DNA of 64,000 nt from Lutraria lutraria (lineage: Eukaryota; Mollusca; Bivalvia; Venerida; Mactridae), in assembly GCA_964023205.1 (NCBI GenBank), contig OZ026844.1:26944934-27008933 (forward strand), in the 5' to 3' direction. Below are positions 37,672-48,749 of this stretch, one piece after another; the first letter of the stretch is position 1; every line of letters begins with the position of its first letter. Position numbers and translations under genes: made by a program. The notes beneath the pieces are model-generated. The model saw only the letters and a program-made list of their open reading frames with translations. It did no database searches and had not been told where the DNA came from.

Positions 37672-38104
37672 CTGAAAAAGTGATATAACCTCACAGTTGA
37701 GATACAAACACTTAATGCTTTCAGTGACAAGAAGGCATATATGTCAAACTTCAGCATGTGTAATAGGAAATTACATGTACCTAAAACAGAAGTGCTAATT
37801 AGTATCCAAATAAAAGGGTTTTCTTTTGTATCAGGTATGGTACTCATACTTATCACCAGAAGCTTTATGGCTCGATGGAGGACATGAAAAAGACATAAGC
37901 CTTCATCGAAGCTGCTGGTGTGTCACTGCGTGACAAGTAGCGAATGCAAAGAAGAAAATATTAGTTATTAGTTTTTGCTTTTTTCTTCATTACTCTTTTT
38001 TACTTATTAATTGTCTCTCAGAATGATTTCAACCAGAATACTGTATTTGGATTTGGTTTTATAAAAAATTCATTAGTGATTTCCTATGAAAACTACATTA
38101 CAAC

Positions 38105-38165
38105 CTTTATGTCTTTCTTTGGTTCTATGAACACCCAATCTCCAGAATGATGGATCTCAGTCAGT
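38105..38165 (-). pseudogene. Exon 4, 61 nt, with a duplicated acceptor
   Basis: The acceptor TAATTACAG/ACTGACTGAG gives LTEIHHSGDWVFIEPKKDIK and a phase-0 donor (AAAG/GTTGTA). A second, almost identical acceptor lies 22 bp upstream (GATTTACAG/ACTGACTGA). Using it would shift the frame and hit TAA after four codons. Confidence 0.6.
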
Positions 38166-38318
38166 CTGTAATTAAATATCAGTCAGTCTGTAAATCAATT
38201 AAAAAATCTTAAGTACAACAACAGTCTGTCAATACTTTTCAGAAAATTAAATTTAATTGTCGTTAACATATGCATGGCTACTTTCAATTTGATCAAGGGT
38301 ATAAATTCATAAAGTTAC

Positions 38319-38496
38319 CCTGTATTATCAGGTAGAAGACTTAAATCAGTCTGAGTTTGGGCATCAATGTTGGTGGGAGCCATAGGAGATACACCTTCCA
38401 TATTTCCATCTGGAGGATATGTAGGTTTGGCAAGACTGTCCCCATTTTTACTTGAGCAGAGTGTCAAACGCTGAGACATACGTCGACATGATTCGC
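38319..38496 (-). pseudogene. Exon 3: end of Myb/SANT-like domain and linker
   Basis: The acceptor TACCTTTTAG/GCGAATC is followed by 58 codons plus two bases, and the donor is CAGG/GTAACT. It opens with GESCRRMSQRL, which resembles the third helix of Myb/SANT-like domains, then runs into a Ser/Pro/Thr-rich linker containing NIDAQTQTDLS. Confidence 0.65.
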
Positions 38497-39036
38497 CTAA
38501 AAGGTATAAAAGCGTAATTCAATAAATGGTTAGATTTATATTTCTAACATTTGACCATTTTTATTTGACAATGAATTGTTTCCTTTCATGATGTAACATT
38601 TCATTTCACCATTATTTCTTAAGGGTTCTATTGTTGATATTATAAATGAAAATAATCTACTCATATAAATATTAAAGCCCCATTAGCATTTTGGATGTTA
38701 AAATTAACGTAGGTCTTATTTTACCTAGAAAGATATCTTATCAGTGAAGTTGACTTTTACTTGCAATTAAAACATTCCGAAATTTTCTTTTTTAATCACG
38801 AAGTACATTTAGAAATACAGCACAGTATTTTTTTTCAATGATATTGCAAAAAAAAAGAAAAGCGCCTAACAACATTTCTACAAGATGAGACTAAAGAAAG
38901 GCATTTTGCCAATGTGTTTTAGAGCAAATAAAATATATTTCTTACAATTTTCTATCATTACATCTATTGTTCTGTATTACTAAATTTAAAAAGCTAATGG
39001 GGCTTTAAGTCTTTAAAAAATCAATTGATCACATAC

Positions 39037-39184
39037 CATTTCTGTTGTGACCACAAAGATTTTTATTCAAGGCTTCAGCACACGTTGCCCAAAATGTTGA
39101 CCCTCTTTCTTGGCTACTCTCTTTCATGTATGTCCGAAGGAAATCTTTTTCTTCAGAAGACCAACGGACTTGACGTTTCCCATC
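39037..39184 (-). pseudogene. Exon 2: first part of a Myb/SANT-like domain
   Basis: The acceptor CTTTTCAG/GATG is followed by 49 codons plus one base, and the donor is AATG/GTATGT. The translation has the tryptophan/aromatic spacing of Myb/SANT helices: RWSSEEKDFL, then FWATCAEAL. The leftover G joins GC of exon 3 to make Gly. The two-exon split inside one domain, with matching phases, argues that the splice model is right. Confidence 0.65.
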
Positions 39185-39802
39185 CTGAAAAGTCAGTATT
39201 AGTATTTAGTATAGATTCTGACTCAAAGCACATATTGTACAGTTTTTACTTTATTATACATTTATTCTGTCTTCCATTACTGTTCTAAATCAAAGTGATT
39301 TTATAACAGCAAATTTAATATGTATAAAAAATGACTAGCTAATTAATGATTTATTGTCTAAGCATGTTTATATCTACAGTAAATTATTATCATTTTTGCA
39401 AAGACATTTTCTCAGTAGAGCTTTAATTGAAGAACCAACTTCATCTTCAGTAAGTGGCAGTATTGTTGCACTCCATTGTATCGTGCTAGTCATTGTATCG
39501 TGCTATTTTCAAAATAAGCAATAACTTCACAGAAGCACCACATACTGAGTGTTTATATTGCTCAAATGAACACCGAAGGATTTTTCTACTTTCGCATTCC
39601 TATCATGCCATGTTCATTTTCGGAAAATCATATCATTTGACCTACTTTTAAGATATGCCGATTTGTCATTGTTTTTCCTCAGAAAATTATACAATATAGC
39701 ATGGGGTCGTTTTGTATGGTTGTTATTATAGTAATTTTGTTCATATTTGAAGGTTTTATTGTTTATTGAGTGCAGATTGGATTGATATTTAAATATAAAT
39801 TG

Positions 39803-39947
39803 AGAATAATAGGTTAGTGTCGTGGATGAGTAAGTTTATCTGGCAAGGCGGAGGAATTTATCGGAGGAGCCGAAGGCGAATCCGATAATTTCCACAGCCG
39901 AGCCGGATAAACTTTTACTCAATCCACGTCACTTACCTATTATTCTA
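39803..39947. repeat. 145-bp near-palindrome (foldback)
   Basis: The left arm AGAATAATAGGTTAGTG, CGTGGATGAGTAA, GTTTATC pairs with the right arm GATAAAC, TTACTCAATCCACG, CACTTACCTATTATTCT. An inner pair is TTATCGGA with TCCGATAA. It lies in intron 1 of the - strand pseudogene and is followed directly by a second inverted pair (39948-40298). Confidence 0.75.
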
Positions 39948-40298
39948 TTTATCCAGTAACTGAATTTGCTTAAATAAGGGAAAAAAACTCGGGACTATTT
40001 AGTTACTTTTTCATTAATCTGCGCGTAACGTCACGTTCGTTAAATGACGTCACGATAAACAACTACGTCGGACATCTTGATAACATTATGTAGACCCAGG
40101 TAAGTCGTAGAACATTTATCGATTAACCTCAATTCAGTTCGGCTAGGAAAACCGGCGACGCTGTTATAAGAAATAGTCTGTCAGATCACGTGGTCAGGTG
40201 ACGGTTTATCACAAGTCACGTGGTCAGGTGACCTAATAAAGCAAAGTTTATCCGGCACCCTGTTATCTGGTCGAATTTGCCGGAAGTGACTGGATAAT
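39948..40298. mobile_element. MITE-like element with TATCCAGT ends
   Basis: The left end TTATCCAGTAACTGAATTTG and the reverse of the right end, ATTATCCAGTCACTTCC then GGCAAATTC, are similar. The middle holds CGTAACGTCACG, ATGACGTCACG and two copies of GTCACGTGGTCAGGTGAC-like wording (about 40187 and 40218). It abuts the palindrome at 39803-39947, with which it may form one compound element. Confidence 0.45.
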
Positions 40299-40958
40299 AC
40301 ACAATAAACATTCAAAATGGCAGCCAAAATGGACGTTGGGATCTTAAACATGATAGCTCAATACAATGAGTTGTCAGAAATGACATAAAGATTAACCTGT
40401 TTTTTTGCAAGTATGCAAATATATTAAAACTTCTCAATAAAGTAATTAAATGAATTCATAATTAACACAAAGGATGATTGTATGTTATAAATGACTAAAA
40501 ATTAAATCAAGAATGTAACGTTTATAGCGCCTTTTAGCTTTTTGAATCAAGTAGCAAGATACAATGAGGTCCCATGCTACATATAAATGTCTGTCAAGGG
40601 TTTTATACTTTTGTCTCTTGGCATTCATATATGCATCATGACAAAAATTATATAGCAAGTTTGAGCGACTCATAATTGGTAATTGCATACAGCGGGTTAC
40701 AATTGTTGCACAGATATTGAACCCTTGATAAAATGACAACTTAATGGTGTCCTGTTACATTGTAAGTAAGCAACAAATCAAGGATATTCAAGACCTTATA
40801 TTGATTCATAGTTTGTTATTGTTTTTATATTCATCATTGAGTTATTGCGTTGCTAAGTTATACATGGTTGCTACATGTATTTATTCTAAATTATTGGGAA
40901 TATATTTTATTGAAGCACACATGTGTGCACATATATTCAATGTGACCTTTAAACTTAC

Positions 40959-41129
40959 ATTTAATTGAAAGCACTTAGCATCTTCAGTCGGCGTCTTGCC
41001 TGTGGACGAATAGGCATCTCGTTTTCGTTTCTTTGGGGTGACATTACTGTTTAAATAATATGAATGCTCCATAAAAGAAGGGATTCTCTTCTCTCGGTTT
41101 TTCTTGGACTTTGTGTAGCTGTGGTCCAT
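40959..41129 (-). pseudogene. Exon 1 of the Myb/DUF6589-like pseudogene
   Basis: The ATG at 41129 opens 57 codons and the exon ends in phase 0 at a strong donor (AAAT/GTAAGT). The product is lysine- and arginine-rich (KSKKNREKR, TPKKRKRD), consistent with nuclear targeting. Just upstream, TCCTACAG at about 41137-41144 could be an acceptor, so a 5' non-coding exon may precede it. Confidence 0.65.
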
Positions 41130-41487
41130 ACTGATTATCTGTAGGAGATAATTACAAATACAAATTGAAAATTAGTAGTTTAATAATAAATTGATGTCAT
41201 TTTGTCTTGAAAAGATGTTAAACAGGAGAATGAAGGAATATAAATATTTCATTCTTCAATAAATTTAATGTTCATTCTGACGTACAACTACACTTGTCAT
41301 ACGTAAACATTCTTTCACGAGTTGAACGAAGAAGTATACAGTAACACTATCCGAAATTTAAACGGGCCAATGTTATATCCGAATATGTAGCAACTTATTT
41401 GAGTAAAGATTTATTCCAATAGCGCTGAGCGCATATACGTCTCCATACATACAGGTGATGTAGAATATATATCTGAATGAAAAATAC

Positions 41488-41600
41488 CGACCTTTACTAA
41501 GTGCCCAACACGATTTACGCAGTCGCTTCTAATTTCAATTAGTTGTGGAAGTTCCTATGTACGCCGCCATTATTCAGGTCGCACTTAAATTCCAAAGAGT
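41488..41600 (-). promoter_or_regulatory. Candidate promoter/first exon of the - strand gene
   Basis: On the - strand the sequence AATAATGGCGGCG (41563-41575) matches the YY1-type AANATGGCGGC element that sits at or just after many animal start sites. About 75 bp downstream, GGGCACTTA/GTAAAG at about 41500 could be a donor, pairing with the TCCTACAG acceptor just before the ATG at 41129. The model is motif-based, with no transcript evidence. Confidence 0.35.
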
Positions 41601-41911
41601 TTATTCGTATGTTTTCCGAAAGACTCCAATGAGTTTACGATCGCTGCGTAGGAAGAAAAGAACAATCAGTTTTCGAACAAATGAATAGGTAGATAATAAT
41701 AAAATATAATGTAAATAGGTAATTTGTGGTGAAAAAGGAAAAGATCTGAATAGTTATTTACAATCTCCCTCATTGCTTGAAAATACGGAATTATTTTTCA
41801 CTGGTTTACACTATAGTAACAAAAGTCAGAAATGGCGTTATTTAATGGAATGGGAAATTACTTTTCATAATGATGAAATATACTATATTGTTTCTGAGTG
41901 ATAATAGTTTT

Positions 41912-42680
41912 TGTCGAGCCCGCCTGCATTGAGCTCGACATAGTCGCCACAATGGCGGTTGCGTGTCTGTATGTTAACTAGTTAGTGAGTGAGTTAGTTA
42001 GTTACGTTAGTTACACGTTAGTTATATATAGTGTGACCGTCCGGATCCTTGTCCGGGCTGTATCTCCATTATGCATTGACACTTTTTAAAATAACTTGGC
42101 ATTATTGTCAAACACCATGAGACAGTGTGCAGTGCGCAAAATCCAGGTCTCTAGCTCAAAGGTCAAGGTCACACTTAGAGGTCAAACATCAAACAAGAGC
42201 ATTATAGACCTTGTCCGGGCTGTATCTCCCTTATTCATAGAAACTGTTTAAGATAACTTGACATAATTGTAAAACACCACGAGGCGGTGTGCAGTGCGTA
42301 AGATCAAGGTCTCTAGCTCAAAGGTCAAGGTCACATTTAGAGGTCAAACATAAAAAATAATAATTATACACCTTGTCAGGGATGTGTCTCCCTTATGCAT
42401 TGAATTAAAAATGACTTGCCATAATACAATGCGACCATGTGTCTTGGGCAACACCCAGATTTTTATAGGTCAAAGGTCAAGATTACACATTCGGTCAAAT
42501 ATATTTTCCTTGTCTGGGCTGTAACTTCTGTTTGCATTCAAGGATTTTTAAATAAATTGGGATAAAAGTTTATTTCAACGAAATGATGTGTCATGAATAT
42601 CACCCATACTTGTAGTTCAAAGGTCAAAATCACAAGCTGGCTAAACGGGGGCTCGACATGTTGCCCTTGGGCTTCTAGTT
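41912..42680. repeat. Dispersed repeat with GTCGAGCC/GGCTCGAC ends
   Basis: It starts GTCGAGCCCGCCTGCATTG and ends GGGGGCTCGACATGTTGCCC, CTTGGGCTTCTAG. Inside are four diverged units of roughly 150-160 bp, each opening with CCTTGTCCGGGCTGTATCTC-like wording and closing with CTCAAAGGTCAAGGTCAC-like wording. No coding capacity is seen. Confidence 0.7.
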
Positions 42681-42856
42681 AATCTAGCTATTTCTTGAAA
42701 CTCTTTGTGCATGTACTGTTATTTGACAAGTCCAAAGAATTTCTGGTACATTTTTGTACACTTGCTATGTTATTTCTCGTAGTCCAGGTTCGTTATAATG
42801 ATGTGCTAAAATTAATGTTATAATTATATTAAAAGATCTAGGCATGTCCTACTATG

Positions 42857-43625
42857 TGCACACATATATCTCGTGTCTTTTATAATGTTATATGGTGTCT
42901 TTCAATTAGTATTTGCTGTTACCATCTTTTGCTTACATGACCCCAGTTTGGATCTTGCTTAGAAATACAAAAATATGAAAGGCAATATAAATTTAAATAT
43001 AAAATGTCAGGCTTTTATAACGTTTATTGGCAGTATATTGGTCTCCCACTGTGTCGGACATCATAAAACTGATAGAGGGTCTTATGTCAGCTTGATGTAT
43101 ATCTAGATAGTGCACAGAGAGCGATACTGTTTATTTTTTTTATGATTGGTTAAAATAGTGGCTGTGATCACATTTATTAGTCCCTGATTGTGGTAACATG
43201 AAGTCGATAAACTGTATATTTGTGACAGGTTTTATAGTCACCAACGTGGGTGCGAACATACATTTCAAATTAATATGAACTTAACACCGGCCGGTAATGT
43301 AATGTCTGTTTGAACTCGCATACTAATAAACTTTTTATTGAAACATAAGTAATGATTTGTCAAATTTGTTCTATTGTGAAATAATATTGAAGATGAATAC
43401 CATCTTGTATAAATGTGTCTCTATGCTACCGTACAAAATATATGTACGAGTATATAATCACATGTATATCAATATGTAGAATGCGACATATAGTACGTAG
43501 GATTAGTTTTACGCTATATTGATTTGTGGTGTCAAACTGAAAATATAAATATATATCAATTAGAAATGAATGTTCAGCTGTTTGTACGAGAATGCTTATT
43601 TTTTCTACTTATGATGCAATTTTGT
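42857..43625. repeat. Tandem segmental duplication, unit A
   Basis: This unit aligns with 43985-44715 at an offset of about 1087 bp. Shared landmarks are GCTTACATGA then CCCAGTTTGGATCTTG, CATAAAACTGATA, GGGTCT, GCGATACTGTTTATT, and TACGAGAATGCTTATTT. Many substitutions and small indels separate the copies, so the duplication is old. Confidence 0.75.
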
Positions 43626-43835
43626 GTGTAGCTTACATGCTTTTGTATTGAATTAAGGGCCAGTAGGGTCAAGGTCACTGTTTCTAAATATAGAAATCAG
43701 TTTCCAGTCAATTACTTAAGTTTGGAATGACTAATCTTGACGCAACTAGGTATTTAACAACCTTGCTTGAAAGTTTAGCTTGGAATTGTATTTGGGGTCA
43801 GTTTGGTCATGCAATCATATCTGACTGTGACAATT
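43626..43835. repeat. Dispersed repeat with GGTCAAGGTCACTG motif
   Basis: It carries GGGTCAAGGTCACTGTTTCT, then GGAATGACTAATCTTGAC, then AACCTTGCTTGAAAG, TTAGCTTGGA and TATTTGGGGTCAGTTTGGTC. The same order occurs in 56880-57300 within the plexin intron. Confidence 0.7.
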
Positions 43836-43984
43836 ATTATGTTATCTATTTCTTTAATCACAATGAAAGCATACTTAATTTATAAACTAATTATAAGCTA
43901 GTCTATTAAATAATCATGACCGGTTTGTAAAATTAGAATTCTGTTCTGTTATATTCAATATGGAAAAAAATGTTGTTTATAAAT

Positions 43985-44715
43985 GTACGCACACATATTT
44001 ATGTCACTATATATGGTGCTTACATGAACCCAGTTTGGATCTTGTTTAAAAATATAAAAAAGACTACAACCTATTCTAAAATGTCAATGCAGCTTATGCT
44101 GTTTATACTGACAGGAAGTATATTGGTACCTAACTGTGCCAGACACCATAAAACTGATAAGGGGTCTGATAAAAGAGCGTGATGTATATATATCTAGATA
44201 CCGCACAAAGGGCGATACTGTTTATTACTTTATCACTTGTATAACTGCTTGGTTTAAATTGTGACTGGGATCACATGTACCAGATATTGTGATAACTTCA
44301 AATCGATAAGCTGTATATTTATCACAGTTTTTATTCACATACGAAGTTGTGAATTTAATTGACCTCCGGCCTGTTCAGTAATGTCTGTTTGAACTTGCTT
44401 TAATCATTTGAACAAAAGATCTATAGTAATAATTTCGGTTATGATCTAATAAACTTTTTATTAAAACGTAAATAGTAAAGAAGCGATTTGTTATATTTGT
44501 TAAATCATAAATGATAATTACGATGAATATTGTTTTGCATAAATGTGTCTTTACGAAATATGATATGTATTTCAAGGGTACGTATATAATGTATATATAT
44601 ACATACATGTATTAAGGTTTTGATTTGTGTTACGCTGAAAATATAAATTATTGTTAGAAATTAACAACTGTTTGTGCGTGAATGCTTATTTATTCCACTT
44701 ATAGTTTTTGACAAT
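43985..44715. repeat. Tandem segmental duplication, unit B
   Basis: This is the second unit of the duplication described at 42857-43625, with the same landmarks in the same order and orientation. Confidence 0.75.
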
Positions 44716-45339
44716 TATTTTGTGACTTCATGATCATGAATTATCACAATGAAAATATACTCACTTTGTAAAGTTAATAATTAACCATGTGTACTGTTTT
44801 ATTGAATCTGTTTCAGCTGTTACATTTGATATGCTGTAAAACGTTGTATATTGATGCATTCAAAACCATATATATTAATAAGAATATATTCACAGTAGGA
44901 GAGGTATTGAGAGCTATACATTTGTACTTAAGTTATTTAGATTATAATATTATATAATCTTATCGTGTTTTTTTATACTCTGATAAATTGTGTTTGTTAC
45001 ACGTTAAATGAACAATAATTATATCACCATACTGATCATGTTGTAACACTCAAAAAGTTGCAATTGGGTACGGTGATTAATGTTATTTGACAGTTCAACG
45101 AATAATAATAAAAATTATAAAAATCTACATAAGTGAAAAAAATTTCTCCCACACCGACCGTGATCGAGTAGCGCACTCTACTCGATTTAAAAAAATCTTT
45201 AATATAATTATAATTTTTTTTAAGGATGGGTATTCTATTTCAAAATACATTTAAGTACGCTGTGTGTATTTAAATGCTACTTAATTAAGTGTTACAACGA
45301 CCAAGATCAGAAAATAACTATATATCTCTATTATTTAAA
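44716..45339. other. AT-rich non-coding stretch
   Basis: Nothing recognisable as a gene, RNA or repeat. Confidence 0.4.
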
Positions 45340-45606
45340 TAACGCGCGCATTGTGCATCGATAACACAAGGTCTCGCGAGATCCCCCGGGCAGAATTATG
45401 CCCGGATTCCTATCAAAATTGACCAATCAGCGTCCTGGAAATTTTAGGCCGTACCTGTTTGCTTTGAGTACTTTGATTCTTGTTAGCATTTCAAGTCGCT
45501 TTTCCGGTACCGAAACGGTATTATTAAGTTTTAAAACTGACGGCGTTCACACATTTTTTTACTTTCCGGTTGTGAATGCGGAAGAGATTTTAGCGTTGAA
45601 TGTTTG
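45340..45606 (+). promoter_or_regulatory. Candidate promoter and non-coding first exon
   Basis: Against an AT-rich background this stretch is relatively rich in CpG. It contains the palindrome TCTCGCGAGA (45372-45381), a known animal promoter element, and CCAATCAG (45423-45430). At 45606/45607 there is a good splice donor (GTTTG/GTGAGT). The next suitable + strand acceptor in front of a start codon is at 52545, before the plexin ATG. I infer a 5' non-coding plexin exon with an intron of about 6.9 kb. A different unseen transcript is possible. Confidence 0.35.
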
Positions 45607-46835
45607 GTGAGTCTTTTAGTAGTTTTACGACTATTTAGGCAGCTCAGATCGATCCAACATTTACTCCTTATTTCATATGAACATTTTTTTATTAAAGCAC
45701 ACATTCTGAACATTTCGTATTTATTTTTTCACATTTAGAGCATAGGTATACTTTCACTTTCAGGTCATGTTAACTGATTTTTGGACTTGATTTTTATCAA
45801 AATGATTTTTATCAAAATCAAGTCCTTTGTAATCGTTGACTTATATTTGTCGCTGGACTCCATAACAGCTTGGTTAAAAGAATGCCACATAAAGGAAATA
45901 GTGCGCAACTAAATGGTATGTTTATATAGAAGTTAATATCTGGAATCTTATCCCAATTAAGTGTGTCAGATCTAAATACATTTCAAATCATTCTATTGTA
46001 ACTACATGGAAAGAGTCATGCATCTAAATAAGTGCTTGTCGGTAGATACATGAGATTATCAAATGCGTTGAATTAAAACCGCGTATTCACTGTCCAATAA
46101 AATATCTTGCCGTAAAAGTAGTTCTACTTTCGGTCTTCGTTCGATAGTTCAGAAAAATCTCCACGGACGTATTCATGCATTTGCAACAATCTACCATCGA
46201 TGTGTGTGTTTTGTGCCTTTCTATCATTTTTTAATATTACAAAGCGAATTCTCATTTAATCGTATTCCGTGATATTCACACCAACTAGTGTTATTTTGAT
46301 GACGGAATTGCTATTTATAGACTCAATCCCCGCAGTGGCTAGTAGCAAAGCGTAACCGATGTGGGGAGTTTGATTTATCGAAGGTTGAATGTTAAAACTG
46401 CGGCTTAAGAATAATAATTCGAGTCGCAAAATATGAAATTAAATTACTGGATACATGCTTTTAAAATTTACTGTTTCAGAGTTCCTTTTACACCAGATTA
46501 TTTAGAATTACATAATCACGTCTGAATTTCATGCAACATCGGGTTAACTATAGGTCATATAGGTCTTACTCTACTGTGTCAGGACCTTTTTGATTTGAGT
46601 GACCCTGAATGTGTTCAATGCGACGATGTTCTGTTGTGTTAAAACCAGAAGAATCAATGTTTATATTTACTGTTACTGAAGTGTTGTTTACTAGTTTTGT
46701 ACAATAAAGAGTTTTTAATGCAATTAAATTGTCCTCAATTAATGTGCTAATCATTAAACTTTCCAATATCAGGCTTTTTCATTTTAAAATTTTAGCAAAG
46801 GGACTATAGTGAAGCCCTAGCTTATGTCATTTACC
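45607..46835. other. Non-coding stretch
   Basis: No gene or repeat that I can support. If the first-exon model at 45340-45606 is right, this is intronic. Confidence 0.4.
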
Positions 46836-48226
46836 TACCGTATATGCTCGACTATAAGGCGCATGCGCTTATAAGACGCACCTATAACATGGACTAGCAA
46901 CCTGAGGTATTTAGCATTGACCCTTCTATAAGACGCTGTCAAATTTTGAGATCGAGCGAGGATAGTTATAAGTTCCAGAGGGAGTTAATCTTCTGACATA
47001 AACTGATTAAAATTAAACAATAACAGCAAATTATTGCTTTATTTCAAAGCAGAAATTGCATCGCTCCCGACCGTCGTTTAAAACAGAAAGTAGAATTTAA
47101 CAAAGGGGAGTAACTTCTACAGGCTGTTAATTAATATATATCCCATAATGCACAGTAAGAGAATCTGTTATTCTGAAATGCCCCCAGGTAATGTTAATTC
47201 AAATGTTTAACCTATTGCAATTAGCAACGATTATGTCATACAGACTGTGCTTTTGATAAGTTGAGATATAAAAGGTGCTAATTTCACTGGATACAAAAGA
47301 AATTAACACACACACAAACAAAACAATGTGTCAAACTTGCTAATCCACGACCAAAGAAAACAAAAGCCATCAAGATGTGCATTACCTCAAATAAAACTCT
47401 AATGATTTACTAATACAACTTCTTTGTCACTGATAAGTGATAACATCTGTATTAATCTCGTACCTTACTAAATAATCCAGTAACAAATTATTTACACAGA
47501 AAATATCCGTAATTGTGTGTCACATTTAAATTCAATTTATGTGAGTAAAGTATTCACCAGAGAGCAAGAAACTGATCATTTGATTGACGGGTTGCATCAT
47601 TTATGACGTCAGTTACATTAACCTTAAACCTAAGCATATTTCAACACCGCTAAAAATAGAAAATCAATATAGTTACAAGTCTGGGAGTGTGGGAAAATAT
47701 GTGCGGACTTTAAACCGTGATAAAACATTTTTTTTGGTCATAAGTTGAGCTGAATTTGCGACCTAATTACTATAGAACTTTAGAAATAAGGATGATTTAA
47801 TCGATCAAAGGCGGTGAATTGTTCATAAGTCGTAAAAGAAAGAATGTCAAGGAAAATTTTGTTACATCAAAGGATGCCGACATTTTACACGATTAACTCG
47901 TTCTTAATTATGAAATAATTCATCTAAGGGCGAAGGAACCTGTTAGATAAGATAAGAACAGAAAGTTATTAATGCTGACAACATATTATATGGTAGGTAA
48001 TGCTGTGAGGTTTTTTTTGGTGCTAAACTGTTGGACAAAGAGTGGGTGGGGGTGCCTCGCCGAAAACGCAATCTACGTTCGATAAAATGAAATATTCTGT
48101 CAAAGTATAAGATTTTGGAAAAAATATTTTATCTCTCCAGTGTGACTCGCTTGTAAGACGCACCCCCCTCGTCAAGTTTGATAATTGAGTCTCAAAAATG
48201 CGTCTTATAGTCGAGCATATACGGTA
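46836..48226. mobile_element. Non-autonomous DNA transposon with TACCGTATATGC ends
   Basis: The left end TACCGTATATGCTCGACTAT then AAGGCGCA is the reverse complement of the right end TGCGTCTTATAGTCGAGCAT then ATACGGTA, with few mismatches. Subterminal TTATAAGACGCACC and TGTAAGACGCACCCC also face each other. At 1391 bp it has no transposase-like frame. The TA at each extreme may be target duplication. Confidence 0.75.
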
Positions 48227-48749
48227 TATGCATATGACCTGCATTACAGTATGAATGAAAAATCGGTCCGTAATTTTAAATGTTAAAATATTTGTATGGG
48301 CTCGAACGATGTGGGTACACATTTCTCTCTTTTGTCTCGTATGGTAAAAATCAGGTCCGACAGTACTTTCAGTACTTTGATTGAACAGGGTTGCTTGCAA
48401 CCTTGTTCATGGTTACTATTCCGGCGCCTCGTATTCCCGCAGTATTTATCATTAAAACTGAAGAAAACACAAATAAATGAACTTGCCTTGCATTAATTAA
48501 TTGATATTTCTGTCGTTTTATTTCTTACGGCCTGTTTTTTTCTCACACTTAAGTGAACGTTCTATCATTGTTTGACGGGTTTTTGATACCTTGAGCATTT
48601 TAAAACGCCTTACATGCAACAAATACAAATCAAATGCGTAACTTGCTTTTATTTCTTAAAAATAAATTTATTGCTAGTAATTTCAATGTAATTATGATCA
48701 AATTGTTCATAAAAATTAAATAACGAATAACAGACCTACAAACAAACAT

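Larger units (their letters stand above)
33757..41129 (-). pseudogene. Seven-exon Myb/SANT plus DUF6589-like gene, broken
   Basis: Seven exons join with consistent GT-AG sites and phases: 41129-40959, 39184-39037, 38496-38319, 38165-38105, 37671-37563, 36605-36221, 34365-33757. The product would start with a basic N-terminus containing PKKRKR (NLS-like, about residues 32-37). A Myb/SANT-like domain follows (RWSSEEKDFL, FWATCAEAL, ESCRRMSQRL, about residues 64-118). A Thr/Pro-rich linker leads to a C-terminal region that by recall resembles DUF6589-type proteins (IGISLSHAG, KNEQKYSDVV, QVHIGGD followed by LTRERF). DUF6589 proteins are multi-copy in invertebrates and probably transposon-related. 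Lesions are a 1-bp deletion at about 36409-36412, TAG at 36250-36248, and TAA at 33759-33757 where a Gln codon is expected. A processed copy is excluded because introns are retained. The alternative is a live gene with assembly errors. Confidence 0.65.

Noticed and set aside
37856..37950. Possible extra exon between exons 4 and 5 of the - strand pseudogene (FDEGLCLFHVLHRAIKLL)
   Set aside because: Exon 4 ends and exon 5 starts in phase 0. No acceptor here gives an in-frame phase-0 cassette without an immediate stop.
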